Both the position numbers and the translations under genes were made by a program. 64,000 bases of DNA from Oscillatoria nigro-viridis PCC 7112. GTDB taxonomy: Bacteria > Cyanobacteriota > Cyanobacteriia > Cyanobacteriales > Microcoleaceae. How positions within the stretch are numbered: the stretch's first letter is position 1; each line of letters starts with the position of its first letter. The notes beneath the pieces were generated by a model. That model had not been told where the DNA came from, ran no database searches, and saw only the letters and a list, made by a program, of their open reading frames with translations. The stretch spans positions 6,338,501-6,402,500 of the forward strand of contig NC_019729.1 in the NCBI RefSeq assembly GCF_000317475.1, given 5' to 3'. Positions 42,808-53,066 of this stretch are shown in pieces.

Positions 42808-44808
42808 ATGAAACTTCCCGAAGATTTTTTAATAACTTTAGCCACTAAAGTTGGCATTTCCGAAAACGAATTTGAAGTCTTATCAAGAGCAATTAAAGGC
42901 GAATCCATGTCTGATATTTCAGACCAGCTTCGAGTTCGCAAAGATGCCTTACAAAAACGCCTGGGAGAAGTGTATAAAAAATTTGAAGTTCAAGGTGCTG
43001 GGCCTGGAAAATTAGCAAAACTCCAGCAAATTCTCGTAACTGAATACCAGAAACAAGTTGCCACGAACCGTCACGATGCTACAACCGACCGCGAAGTTGC
43101 TCCAACCCTAGAGAATACCCGCTTCCAAGACGCAACTATCCCTCAATTTTCACCGCGTATTGATTGGGGAGAACTCCCAGCTCAAGAACCTTTCTACGGG
43201 CGTAATTCCGAAATAGAAACTCTCAAAAAATGGATAGTAACAAACCGTTGTCGAGTAGTCACAATTTGTGGCATGGGAGGGATTGGCAAAACAGCATTAG
43301 CCACCCAAACTATACAACAAATTCAAGGGGAATTTCAAACCATAATCTGGCGAAATATCGCCACCTCTGGCACCCTTGAAAAACTCTTGCCAGACCTCTT
43401 GCAATTCCTATCTCATAATTCAGAAATTGAGCTTCCCAAACCCAGCAACTCACTCATCTCCCAATTAATAGGATATTTGCGTTTAACCCGCTGTTTATTA
43501 GTATTCGATGAAGTCGAAACTATCCTCGAAAGCGGACAGCTACCAGGACAATACCGCCCAGGATACGAAAGTTACCGGGAACTCTTCCAACAAATAGCAC
43601 AAACCCCTCACCAAAGTTGCCTGCTTATCATCAGTTGGACTCACCCTAGAGAACTCGGTAATTTAGTAGAAACAACCTTACCTTGTCGAGCTTTACAACT
43701 GAGTGAATTACCAGAAAGAGATGCCAAAAAGATCATCTTATCCGCCCCCCAAGTTTATACTTCAGAGAGTAATTTACTATCAGAAATCATTGACCTATAT
43801 GGCGGCAATCCCCTCCTTTTAAAAATAGCCGTCACTCATGCTCAAGATATGTTAGCGGGCAATTTAGCACAACTCATTAAAAAAACTCCGTCGGTTATTG
43901 AGGGCATTGTCCGAGATTTGTTTGAGGATCGAGATTTGTTTGAGGATAAATTTCAGAATTTTTATGAATTAGAAGTAAAAGTATTGTCTTGTTTGGCAAG
44001 CAATAAACCCGCCACCATTAGCGAGTTGCAATCCAGTCTACTATTTGCTGAAGACTTATCAGAATTGAAACTGGCTGTAGAAATTCTAATCGAGCGATCG
44101 CTCCTGCAAGCCCTCACCGACTCCGGGGAAGAACGCCTGACAGTCAGCCCGCAGGCTAGGCGATTTGTCACCCATCAATTAATTGCTAAATACCTGAATC
44201 AAATTGGTTACAAGAAATACTTAGAGAGTGAGTTACAGACAGCAAAATGTTATTTAACACAAACCATTCGCTACAATCCAGAACTGCCAGCAGCTCACTA
44301 CAATTTAGGGTCAACCTACGAAAAACTAGAAGATTTGCCCAACGCTCGCCAGCACTACAAAAAAGCAGCAGAATATAAAAACAGTCGCGCTGGCGGTGCT
44401 GCTGTCAATAATTTAGCTCGATTGGAAATTCTCAGCGAAAATTTTGACGTAGCGGTAGAACTAATTCTCTCTATTTTGCCACAAGTTAATGACAAAATAG
44501 TGCAAGTCACGCTCCACAAAAATCTGGGATGGGCTTATCTAGGACTGCAACTTTACAGTGACGCAGAGACTCACTTGGAAAAAGCAATTGAATTAGATAA
44601 CTCCTATGCTGTAGCACACTGCTTGCTAGCACAAGTTCTCGAAGCAAAAGGGGATACAACAGCAGCTATTTCTTGCTGGCAAAAATGCCTGAATTGCTCT
44701 GCACAAGGCCAACAACAAGAAGGTGTGGCGTGGAAACTTCCAGAATTAAGTATTTGGAAGAGTTTTGCCCGCGACCGCCTCAGTGCTTCGGGCAGAGAAC
44801 CTAATTAA
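42808..44808 (+). CDS. STAND NTPase: HTH, NB-ARC and TPR domains
   Basis: 666 residues. Residues 8-85 form an HTH related to the N-terminal domains of vWA-MoxR-associated/NB-ARC proteins (ISENEFEVLSRAIKGESMSD, then ISDQLRVRKDALQKRLGEVY). NB-ARC: FYGRNSEIETL, P-loop GMGGIGKT at 155-162, Walker B-like CLLVFDEVETIL near 229-240, and the GxP-like GGNPLLLKIAV. C-terminal TPRs from about 465 (AAHYNLGSTYEKLEDLPNAR, and HKNLGWAYLGLQLYSDAETH). STAND proteins are switch ATPases; many act as NLR-like immune receptors or regulators with a fused effector. Here no enzymatic effector domain is fused, so the HTH or a partner gene may serve as output (inference). Confidence 0.88.
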   Translation: MKLPEDFLITLATKVGISENEFEVLSRAIKGESMSDISDQLRVRKDALQKRLGEVYKKFEVQGAGPGKLAKLQQILVTEYQKQVATNRHDATTDREVAPTLENTRFQDATIPQFSPRIDWGELPAQEPFYGRNSEIETLKKWIVTNRCRVVTICGMGGIGKTALATQTIQQIQGEFQTIIWRNIATSGTLEKLLPDLLQFLSHNSEIELPKPSNSLISQLIGYLRLTRCLLVFDEVETILESGQLPGQYRPGYESYRELFQQIAQTPHQSCLLIISWTHPRELGNLVETTLPCRALQLSELPERDAKKIILSAPQVYTSESNLLSEIIDLYGGNPLLLKIAVTHAQDMLAGNLAQLIKKTPSVIEGIVRDLFEDRDLFEDKFQNFYELEVKVLSCLASNKPATISELQSSLLFAEDLSELKLAVEILIERSLLQALTDSGEERLTVSPQARRFVTHQLIAKYLNQIGYKKYLESELQTAKCYLTQTIRYNPELPAAHYNLGSTYEKLEDLPNARQHYKKAAEYKNSRAGGAAVNNLARLEILSENFDVAVELILSILPQVNDKIVQVTLHKNLGWAYLGLQLYSDAETHLEKAIELDNSYAVAHCLLAQVLEAKGDTTAAISCWQKCLNCSAQGQQQEGVAWKLPELSIWKSFARDRLSASGREPN

Positions 44809-44819
44809 TTCAATTACTG

Positions 44820-44885
44820 TAGGGTGCGTCAGTAGTTCTCAGTTTTTCGATCCTACTTCACCATTTAACTAGCTGACGCACCCTA
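44820..44885. repeat. 66-bp inverted-repeat element TAGGGTGCGTCAG...CTGACGCACCCTA
   Basis: Perfect 13-base arms, 40 bases between. Similar in ends to 35446-35509. It begins 12 bases after the stop of the NB-ARC gene, so it may also act as its terminator, although no T-run follows. Confidence 0.8.
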
Positions 44886-45374
44886 ATAAAAGAGCGCTAG
44901 CAATTAAAGTTATTTAGTTCGGAGGAACTATCGGATCTTCCTCTCCAGAACTGCATTTTGTTCTGCGCTCAGCTTGGGCAATTTCCATCAAGAGGTAACT
45001 ACCAATGGCTGATACTAAACTTGCCTCTATATTGGCGATGATTTCTCCCGCAGCATTGGGAACCACCATTGCTAATAATGTCAGGGGGGTAGATGAAACT
45101 ATAGGTATCACAGCTCGTTTCTCCGTCAAAGAAAGGGATCAGGGAGAAGCGAGTTGGCCAACTGCGCTCTATTATTAACCAGGGGGTAGGGAAACAATTA
45201 TGCAAAATTTTCAGAAAAAATTTCCCCTCATCAAGCTGCAAACCTTCTCAGTGCTTGCTTTACGGATTATTGAAATTTCTGAAAATCTTACATTGAGACG
45301 CAATTAAATCCTAGGCAGAGTACATCTCTGAGGTAAAATCAAGTCTAATCCTTTAATTGCTCAGGCATAGTCTC
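44886..45374. other. Intergenic stretch with a weak minus-strand open frame
   Basis: About 490 bp between the NB-ARC and SWIM genes. A 71-codon TTG-start frame at 44914-45129 (minus) is hydrophobic (NAAGEIIANIEASLVSAIGS) but has no ribosome site and is not supported as a gene. Nothing else is recognised. Confidence 0.4.
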
Positions 45375-47153
45375 ATGCCAATTCCCAAACTCAGTGAAGC
45401 GACGATCCAGCACAATACCTCTGCCGAATCCCTCAAGCGCGGTGAAACTTACTATTTAGCGGGTAATGTTACTAGCGCTGTCCTGCGTGGCAATATCGTG
45501 CAAGCAATAGTGGAGGGTTCTTCTGTGCAACCTTACCGTATTACGATAAACTTTGATGGCGCTAATGTGGCATCATCAAATTGTACTTGTGCTTACGATC
45601 GCTTTGGGTGGTGCAAACATATTGTTGCTACCCTGTTATTATGTCTGCGACAACCACAAATAATTGAGCAGCGCCCGACACTGGAACAATTACTCGATCG
45701 CCTCCACGATGTACAAACCCAGCAATTAATACAACATTTAGTAGAAAAAGAACCCTCCCTCATCGATCCGATCGAACGATACGTTAACTTAATTGCTATT
45801 TCTACGCCTCCACAGCAACCTACTAAAGCACCCCGTCGCACCTCCATTAATCCGGCTCCTTTTCGACAACAAGTACGACAAATTTTGCGAAATGCTGTGC
45901 GTTATTTCGACGAGGGATGGGGGGAAGAAGACCCCATTACAGAAGAACTTTTAGATGTGATTCAGCAAGCACAGGAATTGATCGCAGAGGGAGACGGTAA
46001 CAACGCCTTAGTAATCTTACAAGCCATCACCGAAGCCTGCGTTAAAGATTGGGATGACGTAGAAGAATATGGCGCTGAAAGTTCTGATATAGCTAACGCT
46101 TTGGATGAAGCTTGGACAGAAGCCATTTTGACGGCTGAACTAACTGCTGAAGAAGAGATCGATCTCCAGGTGATGTTAGAAGCTTGGCAAGATGAATGGG
46201 ATTGCGATTTCACCATGAGCTTGAAAGCTTTACGCCAAGGTTGGGATGACCCCCTAATTCAACAGGTACTTCAAGGAAATATTACGGGGCAAGAAATAGG
46301 AGCTAATGACGCACCAGAATGTGCTAAGAACTTAGCATTAATTCGCTTGCAAATCCTCGATCGCCAGGAACGCTATCAAGAATACTTATACTTAGCGCAA
46401 GCAGAAAACTGCTCTCAACAATACTTGACGATGTTAAGTCGTTTGGGGAGAGTAGAAGAAGCAGTGGAAGCTGCTGCTACTCAGATGAAATCAGCGGAAG
46501 ATGCTTTTGCTCTCGCTCAAAGTTTACAAGCACAGGAAGCCCAATCTGAAGCTCTAAAAATTGCTCAAACTGGGTTGAATTTGTCAGGCAATTGCCTTTA
46601 TAAACTAGCAATTTGGACGAGTGAGTTGGCTGTTGAGTTGGGAGAGAACGAAGTTGCATTAAATTCTAGAATGCAGGTCTTTCAAATCAAACCATCCTTT
46701 GCCGATTATCTTTTAGTGAAGGAGTTGGCAGGAAACAGTTGGTCAACTGTAAAAGCAAATTTGTTAGCAACTCTGAGAAGTGATAGAAGTTGGGGAGTTT
46801 CTGAAGCACAGGTTGATATTTTTCTCTATGAAGGACTTATTGAAGATGCGATCGCTGTTGCTGATGGTTTGAGTGGCTACGAATCCGCACTGATTCACCG
46901 AGTAATGGGGGCTGCGATCGCCCACCGCCCCGATTGGACGATCGCCAATGCTTGTCGGCTTGCTGAATCGATTATGGATCGGGGGAAATCAGAGGACTAC
47001 GATCGTGCAATTAAGTGGTTGGAAAAAGCCCGCGCTGCCTATTTACAAATGGGGCAAAATATTCAGTGGTCTGCTTATCGTTCTCAACTTATGCAAGTAC
47101 ACAATCGGAAGCGGAAGTTAATGGGGATGCTGAAGAGTCCAGATTTAGATTGA
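45375..47153 (+). CDS. SWIM zinc finger domain protein
   Basis: 592 residues from ATG 45375 (MPIPKLSEATIQHNTSAESL). The SWIM motif is complete: CTCAYDRFGWCKH with ligands Cys70, Cys72, Cys80, His82 (CxCx7CxH). The rest is predicted alpha-helical with TPR-like repeats (ALIRLQILDRQERYQEYLYL, then EEAVEAAATQMKSAEDAFAL). SWIM proteins bind DNA or proteins; in bacteria they sit near Snf2 helicases or in conflict loci. No helicase is adjacent. It is followed nine bases later by the convergent CHAT gene, which must share a terminator region. Confidence 0.85.
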   Translation: MPIPKLSEATIQHNTSAESLKRGETYYLAGNVTSAVLRGNIVQAIVEGSSVQPYRITINFDGANVASSNCTCAYDRFGWCKHIVATLLLCLRQPQIIEQRPTLEQLLDRLHDVQTQQLIQHLVEKEPSLIDPIERYVNLIAISTPPQQPTKAPRRTSINPAPFRQQVRQILRNAVRYFDEGWGEEDPITEELLDVIQQAQELIAEGDGNNALVILQAITEACVKDWDDVEEYGAESSDIANALDEAWTEAILTAELTAEEEIDLQVMLEAWQDEWDCDFTMSLKALRQGWDDPLIQQVLQGNITGQEIGANDAPECAKNLALIRLQILDRQERYQEYLYLAQAENCSQQYLTMLSRLGRVEEAVEAAATQMKSAEDAFALAQSLQAQEAQSEALKIAQTGLNLSGNCLYKLAIWTSELAVELGENEVALNSRMQVFQIKPSFADYLLVKELAGNSWSTVKANLLATLRSDRSWGVSEAQVDIFLYEGLIEDAIAVADGLSGYESALIHRVMGAAIAHRPDWTIANACRLAESIMDRGKSEDYDRAIKWLEKARAAYLQMGQNIQWSAYRSQLMQVHNRKRKLMGMLKSPDLD

Positions 47154-47162
47154 GGCTGAAGT

Positions 47163-50100
47163 TTACCGTAAACCGGAACAAGTGAAAGCGGCCCAATAAA
47201 AAGGGTCAGCAAAAGGGAAATCTAAGCAACTAATTATTTCCAGTCGTTGCAAAGTTTTGTAATTGCGTGTTGCTGTTTCGGCCCGCTTTTCTTCCTCTTG
47301 TAGCCATTGCAGGTAGTCGGGGGAACCTTCTGAATAGGAATTACGCTGGTTTTCTGCAAACTGGCGATCGCCCTCAGCCTCTTCAAATTTGCGTTCTAAT
47401 AAATCACCAAGTTGCCGAGAATAGCAAGCGACAAATTCTGACCCAGAGAGCGATCGCAAATTTATTTGTGCTTGCTGCAAGGCTTTTGGGCGGCTACTTC
47501 CTTGCTGCCGAAGTTTGTGATAAAAAATTGAAAATAAGGCTGTTGCTAAATCATCTACAGCCCACAGCGCGCTCACAACACTCCGAGCACCCGCACATAA
47601 AAAGCCCGTCGATAATGTCAAAATATCATCAGTAATTTCCGCAGTTCCCAACCCTGTTTCACAACAGGATAAAAACACATCAACTAGATGAGGAAGCCGC
47701 CAGCCCGGTGTCATTAACTGCCCCAAAGTAATGCTACCATCTGCCAATTCTAGTCTGGATTCTAACGGATTATCAAGGCGAGATTGAGCGTGATGGCTAG
47801 AGATAATTCCCTGGACTTGTTGAGACAGTTGCCGATAGTTGCTGACGGTTGCTTGGCTGCGTCCTCGTAAGCGTTGTTCGTTGCGAATATTATACAGTTT
47901 GGCAATTTGTTCACCCTCAAAACTTGCACAGGGTAAATCTTCCGTTGCATCTTCCACAATACCATACATTAATCGATCGTTGACAGGTGGACGTTTGTGG
48001 CAAAATTCTAAAACTTGACAGCTAGGACTGTAACGAATAAGAAATTTATCTCCTAAATATTGACCATTTTTTAAGGGTAAAGCAGCAAAAGGAATTTGGT
48101 GTAGGCAAAGGTGAGGAACAATAATCAGTTCCTCTATATTATTCAGGTACTGACTAATCAGGTTATCGATTTGCAGGCGGCGGGAAAGTTTCGCTAAAAA
48201 CTGCGGAATTCGATTTCTCCACTTAGCTTTACATTGTAATTGCTCTTGGGCTGATTTACTTGAATCGCCAGCCTCCAAGTAGGGTTTTAGCCAACCTTCA
48301 TAAATCCATTGTTGTAAGTTTTTGCCTCGTTTTCTGGTTATTTTGTACAAATTAAGTTCGGTTTGTCGCACAACAAATACATATGTATCTTCATCAGTAG
48401 TGTAAAAATTAAGTATAGCTGTAGTAGGGCGATCGATGAGTTCTTGGATAGCGGTTAAATCAGGGGGACTTACTTGAATTTCGCCCGCTAAAACCGGATC
48501 TAAACGTCTTAGTTGTTCCCAAATTTGTTGTTTTTCACTTTCTAAACCTTGGATATTTTCACTAATGGCTTCTAAAGCTGCTCTATTGCGTGTACGCTCC
48601 ATATCAATTAGATCCTTAGCTCTAACTGCAATTAACTTCTGCTTTTTGCTTGATTTATTTAAACCGGAACGTTCGCAATCTATCTGTCGTTGAATTACTT
48701 CAAATTCTGCTAAATATTCTTCTACTTCTGAAGGTATATCTCCATGAGAGTAAAGGTCATTACTGGCAATTAAATCTACTAAGCGACGAGAGCGGGAACG
48801 TTCTACATATTCAAAAGCTTGTTGAAAATTTTTCGTATTAACTAATGCTTGTACAATATGTTCATAAAGATATATATCTTCTCCTAAAATTTCTTGGCGG
48901 CGTCGATCGGTATTAGCCCAAACTCGCAATTGTTCTAAAGCTTCAATAGCAAGAGAATACCCTTCAATAGCTTCTATCCATAGTCCTAATTTGAAGGCAA
49001 TTTGACCTAAAACTTGTCCCGAAATCAGACAATGTTGGGGGAAATCTTGAGGAGTTCTGACTTTTAATGCTAACTTGAAGTATTGCATTGCTTCAGTAAA
49101 CTGCTCTAAGTTGTGGTAGAGATAACCTAAATTATTTTGTACAGTTGCCCAATTTTCAGGAAAATCTTTGAGAGTATAAACTTCTAAAGCAGCTTGGTAA
49201 TAGTCCCCCGCCAGATTTAGATTTTCGTCAAAACTTCCTTGAGTGCGATCGCTATAAGCATTACCTAAGTTTAATTGCACCATAGCCCAATCTTCAGGAA
49301 AATCTTTCTGAGTATAAACTTCCAAAGCTGACTTATAGTAATAAATAGCCATTTCTAAATTTTCAACTTCATTTTCAATACTGCGACTCCTATAGGCATT
49401 TCCTAAATTATTTTGCATCATTGCCCAATCATCAGGGGAAATTTGACGGGTGTTTACTTGCAAAGCCATTTGATAGTAATTAATGGCTATTTCTAAGTTA
49501 TTATCCTCATCTCCTAGCCGACGTTCGCTATAAGCACTACCAATATTATTTTGCAGCATTGCCCACTGTTCAGGGAAATCTGAACGAGTATATATTAGTA
49601 AAGCATTTTCATAACATTTGATAGCACTTTCTAAACTTTGTAAGGAATCTCCATAAATTCGTTCGCTATGAGCAATTCCTAGATGCTGTTGTGTTTCCGC
49701 CCACTGTTCGGGATAATTTTCATAATTACGAACTTGCAAAGCATTATTAAAAGCTTCAATTGCTAATTCTATATTTTCGAGACGGCTACCATATTTGCGA
49801 TTGAGATAAGCAATCCCTACATTATTGTGAATCATCGACCATTGTTTCCGATTAAATGCTTTTTGATAAGATTCAAGACAGGTAAGATAAAGAACAATAG
49901 CTTCTTCTACATTTTCAGCTTGATTCCCTTGAGCATTTCTTAAATAAAAAGTTCCTAAGTTATTTTGGAGCAAACCCCAAATTTCAGGAAATTGACTAGA
50001 ACAGCCAGCATCTAAAGCAATTTTATAATAGCCGAGAGCTTTCTCAAGGTTATCAACTCGCTCTCCTTTAACTCTATTTTGATAGCCATACCCTAAATTA

Positions 50101-51923
50101 TTCTGAATTTTCAACCAATTTTCTAAAGAAGTCTCTGGATCGTAAATAGTTAAGGCATTTTGAGAAGCAGCAATTGAAGCTTCAATATTTTCGGAAAGGT
50201 CTCCTTTTAGTCTTTCTAAATAAGCAACTCCTAAGTTAAGTTGTATCAGTCCCCACACTTCTGTAAAACTCTCAGAATTATACACTTGTAATCCTAATTC
50301 ATAATATGCAATTGCCCGTTCCAAGTTATCGGAATATTTTCCACTTGTAGAAAGATAATAGGAAAATCCTAAATTATTTTGAGTGTTCGCCCAATTGTCG
50401 GGATAGTCCTCACGATTATAAACTTGTAAAGTAGCCTCTATCAAACTCCTACCTAATTCTATATTCTGTTCTTGACTTCCCTTGAATCTGCTGAGATATG
50501 CCGCCCCTAAATCATTATGAATAAACGCCCATAATTCAGGAAATTCTTCTTTTTTACAAATTTGTAGAGCAGTTTGATAACACTCAATCGCTTTCTCAAT
50601 ATTATCAGCACGATTTTCTATTTTTTGACGGTAAGCATCTCCCATACAAAATTGGATCGTACTCGATTCTTCGGGGAATTCTTCAGGAATATAAACAGTT
50701 AAAGCCGCTTGATAACACTCAATTGCTTTTTGGAGATTGTCGTCTCGACTATCTTCAATTATTGTCATATAAGCATTACCTAAGCTCTCTTGCGTTTCTG
50801 CCCACTGTAGGGGAAAATCAGTATAAGTACGGACTTTTAAGGCATTGTCAAAAGCGGCGATCGCCCTTTCAATGTTATCTAATTTTTGCCCTTGAATACG
50901 ATTATAATAAGCTAGACCCAAATTATTTTGAATTCTTGCCCAATCTGTAGGATTATCCTCTTTTGGATAAACAGCCAAAGCAGCATGATAATATTTAATT
51001 CCTAGTTCTATATTTTCCGATTCATCTCCCTTAACACGGTGGAGATAAGCCAAACCTAAATCATGCTGAATTTCCGCCCATTTTAAGGGAAACTCTTGAC
51101 AATTACACACTTTTAATGCTAATTGAAAAGCAGCGATCGCCCTCTCCAGATTTTCTTCTAAATCACCTTCAACTCTGTCAAAATAAACTAAACCTAAGCG
51201 ATGTTGAATTAAACTCCACAATTCCGGTTCATCGGTATCATTACAACATTGTAAAGCTAATTCATAACACTCAATTGCCCTTTCTAAATTCCTGCTACGG
51301 TTCCCAGCAAGGCGAATTTGATAAGCAAACCCCAAATGGTTTTGAGCAATCAACCAATCCTCGTGGTAATCTTCTCGATCGATCGCAGTCGCTACTTGTT
51401 GATATCCCGCGATCGCAATTTCAATATTGTTTACACAATCGCCCAGAGTAAAATCTTGAATAAGGCTACTAAAAGTTCCAATTACCGTGGCTATATCGTA
51501 AGCTTCTTCAGACTCTAATTTCGCTAAAACGTCAGTTGCCCAACTTCGCAAAAACCAATCAAAATTATCATCTAATTTATCTAAATTTTTCTCTAAAATA
51601 GGATACACAACTTCTGCATCTCCTTCACTTGCTTCGATTGCTTCCAAGACTTCTATGAGAAATTTTAATAATTCTTCAGAATTAGCTAATTCAGACCGAA
51701 TTTGAATTAAGTCTTTTATCTTCGCCGCAGCACTCCGCAGCCAGTCAGAACCCTCTTCATTTCCCTCAATCAATAACTCATCGGCTACCTCGTTCATCAC
51801 CTCTAATAAACCTTCATTAATCAGGTCTGAACAGTCATCCAAAATATCTCCTTCTTCACCCTCCGGACAGGTACGTAGCATTTCAATTAGGTGACGATAA
51901 GCAGAGTTGAGCTGTTCTTTCAT
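47163..51923 (-). CDS. Giant TPR-CHAT caspase-like protease
   Basis: 1586 residues. N-terminus (1-180) is acidic helical. About 17 tandem 46-residue repeats of the TPR type follow (consensus LGNAYSDRxxGdxxeNLExAIxxYxxAL), spanning about 185-960. A helical linker (SRSRRLVDLIASNDLYSHGD, and EEYLAEFEVIQRQIDCERSG) leads to the C-terminal CHAT domain (about 1150-1586) with His1378 in SSHHAQS and Cys1421 in VFLSCCETGLG, the caspase dyad. CHAT-TPR proteins are separase/caspase-like; in type III-E CRISPR a related protein cleaves a sigma regulator. Here the partner genes are a DUF1822 and a sigma-like protein, immediately upstream. So it may cut a regulatory protein on signal (inference). Confidence 0.92.
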   Translation of the reverse strand: MKEQLNSAYRHLIEMLRTCPEGEEGDILDDCSDLINEGLLEVMNEVADELLIEGNEEGSDWLRSAAAKIKDLIQIRSELANSEELLKFLIEVLEAIEASEGDAEVVYPILEKNLDKLDDNFDWFLRSWATDVLAKLESEEAYDIATVIGTFSSLIQDFTLGDCVNNIEIAIAGYQQVATAIDREDYHEDWLIAQNHLGFAYQIRLAGNRSRNLERAIECYELALQCCNDTDEPELWSLIQHRLGLVYFDRVEGDLEENLERAIAAFQLALKVCNCQEFPLKWAEIQHDLGLAYLHRVKGDESENIELGIKYYHAALAVYPKEDNPTDWARIQNNLGLAYYNRIQGQKLDNIERAIAAFDNALKVRTYTDFPLQWAETQESLGNAYMTIIEDSRDDNLQKAIECYQAALTVYIPEEFPEESSTIQFCMGDAYRQKIENRADNIEKAIECYQTALQICKKEEFPELWAFIHNDLGAAYLSRFKGSQEQNIELGRSLIEATLQVYNREDYPDNWANTQNNLGFSYYLSTSGKYSDNLERAIAYYELGLQVYNSESFTEVWGLIQLNLGVAYLERLKGDLSENIEASIAASQNALTIYDPETSLENWLKIQNNLGYGYQNRVKGERVDNLEKALGYYKIALDAGCSSQFPEIWGLLQNNLGTFYLRNAQGNQAENVEEAIVLYLTCLESYQKAFNRKQWSMIHNNVGIAYLNRKYGSRLENIELAIEAFNNALQVRNYENYPEQWAETQQHLGIAHSERIYGDSLQSLESAIKCYENALLIYTRSDFPEQWAMLQNNIGSAYSERRLGDEDNNLEIAINYYQMALQVNTRQISPDDWAMMQNNLGNAYRSRSIENEVENLEMAIYYYKSALEVYTQKDFPEDWAMVQLNLGNAYSDRTQGSFDENLNLAGDYYQAALEVYTLKDFPENWATVQNNLGYLYHNLEQFTEAMQYFKLALKVRTPQDFPQHCLISGQVLGQIAFKLGLWIEAIEGYSLAIEALEQLRVWANTDRRRQEILGEDIYLYEHIVQALVNTKNFQQAFEYVERSRSRRLVDLIASNDLYSHGDIPSEVEEYLAEFEVIQRQIDCERSGLNKSSKKQKLIAVRAKDLIDMERTRNRAALEAISENIQGLESEKQQIWEQLRRLDPVLAGEIQVSPPDLTAIQELIDRPTTAILNFYTTDEDTYVFVVRQTELNLYKITRKRGKNLQQWIYEGWLKPYLEAGDSSKSAQEQLQCKAKWRNRIPQFLAKLSRRLQIDNLISQYLNNIEELIIVPHLCLHQIPFAALPLKNGQYLGDKFLIRYSPSCQVLEFCHKRPPVNDRLMYGIVEDATEDLPCASFEGEQIAKLYNIRNEQRLRGRSQATVSNYRQLSQQVQGIISSHHAQSRLDNPLESRLELADGSITLGQLMTPGWRLPHLVDVFLSCCETGLGTAEITDDILTLSTGFLCAGARSVVSALWAVDDLATALFSIFYHKLRQQGSSRPKALQQAQINLRSLSGSEFVACYSRQLGDLLERKFEEAEGDRQFAENQRNSYSEGSPDYLQWLQEEEKRAETATRNYKTLQRLEIISCLDFPFADPFYWAAFTCSGLR

Positions 51924-51960
51924 GTTACATTTTTTGGGTTAATATCAGTTTTGGTTTTAC

Positions 51961-52103
51961 ATCAATTCCGGTTGCACGAGTGACACGATCTAGAGGAGAC
52001 GGCAGTGCCGTTTTCCTACCTGGATTAATTTTCGGGACACGCGACACTGCGCCGTGTCGAAAGCTCTGAGTAATATTAATTCCGAGGGTAGGGGATTTGA
52101 TAT
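51961..52103. repeat. MITE-like element, copy C, between DUF1822 and CHAT genes
   Basis: Starts ATCAATTCCGGTTGCAC and ends GGATTTGATAT, like the other copies, with a different interior holding hairpins CGGCAGTGCCG and GACACTGCGCCGTGTC. It splits the sigma-like/DUF1822/CHAT unit, leaving 297 bp between genes that are otherwise contiguous. Confidence 0.7.
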
Positions 52104-52220
52104 CACAGGAGTGCAAGTATCTGTATCGTTACAAATATATAGGCAAGCGAGCATGATACTCGCATTCCTAAAAAACGCTTTTTACAAAATGGGAATGTTC
52201 TCAGTTTGGTGAAAAAATAT

Positions 52221-53063
52221 TTAATTTTTTGTTTCAATGCCCCAAATTTCTGCTAATTTATTTAGCAGTTTTTGGGCTAATTGTTGGCGTTGTAAATCTG
52301 CGGAAATAACTTTTTCTTCTCGACCAATTTCTCCAATAAAAGTTTGTTGTTCAGCAGAATACTCAACTATTTTGTGGTGAGGATTAATAGGAATACTAGC
52401 GACTAATACATCTGCTCCTGCATACCGCCATTTAATGGGTTTAGTAGTTCGGTAAATGCGCTCTAATTGAGCGATAATTTCTGAAAAGTTTTGTGTTTCT
52501 AAGAGTTGTCGCACTTCTACGGCTACTGGATCGTCACTTCTCAAAAACTGATTTCCTAATTCCAGACGATAGAGATGATCGATCAGAGCATCTAAGTTTT
52601 GGAGTTGGGCAATTTGGATCTGGCTTGGCAACGGGGAATTATCCAGTGACGGGGTAAATCCTAGCAGTTTTCCTGAGTCTAATTTTTCCCCAAATTCAAC
52701 TATTACATAGCCGATTCTGTCTTCTATGGCTGCTGGTGGAATTGCGATCGCACTTTCTCCAAACCAAACCGGGCGGCATTCTAATTTACCAATCCCTGGT
52801 AACACCAAATCAGCAATATCCCACTGGGCGCGGACGACAGGATGCCAACTATCGCCTTGAATTAAATCGGGTTCGTAAGCTTGCCATTTGAGGTAACTAT
52901 AAACAACATAAACTGCTAAAGTATTCACATAAACTCGTTTGGCAGCCTCGTGCTTTGTCAATTCAGGAGCGAGTTGCAGAGTTTCGGCAGCAAATTTTCG
53001 AGCGGTGCGGTGAGCATCAGTACCTAGTGGAACTGTCAATAGCGTTGGGTTTGTGCTTTGCAT
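52221..53063 (-). CDS. DUF1822 family protein
   Basis: 280 residues. Family signature VYVNTLAVYVVYSYLKWQAY, then GDSWHPVVRAQWDIADLVLP, GIGKLECRPVWFGESAIAI, and DRIGYVIVEFGEKLDS. DUF1822 is restricted mostly to cyanobacteria and almost always follows a sigma-like gene and precedes CHAT or related effector genes, as here (3 bp after the sigma-like gene). Function unknown; a role as regulator or inhibitor of the sigma-like or CHAT protein is inferred from context. Confidence 0.92.
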   Translation of the reverse strand: MQSTNPTLLTVPLGTDAHRTARKFAAETLQLAPELTKHEAAKRVYVNTLAVYVVYSYLKWQAYEPDLIQGDSWHPVVRAQWDIADLVLPGIGKLECRPVWFGESAIAIPPAAIEDRIGYVIVEFGEKLDSGKLLGFTPSLDNSPLPSQIQIAQLQNLDALIDHLYRLELGNQFLRSDDPVAVEVRQLLETQNFSEIIAQLERIYRTTKPIKWRYAGADVLVASIPINPHHKIVEYSAEQQTFIGEIGREEKVISADLQRQQLAQKLLNKLAEIWGIETKN

Positions 53064-53066
53064 AAT

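Noticed and set aside
42808-44808. Reading the NB-ARC protein as a known defence system such as Avs
   Set aside because: It lacks a nuclease or other effector domain and the large C-terminal sensor of Avs proteins, so a generic STAND label is used.
44914-45129. 71-codon minus-strand frame
   Set aside because: TTG start, no ribosome site, hydrophobic but unrecognised; not enough support.
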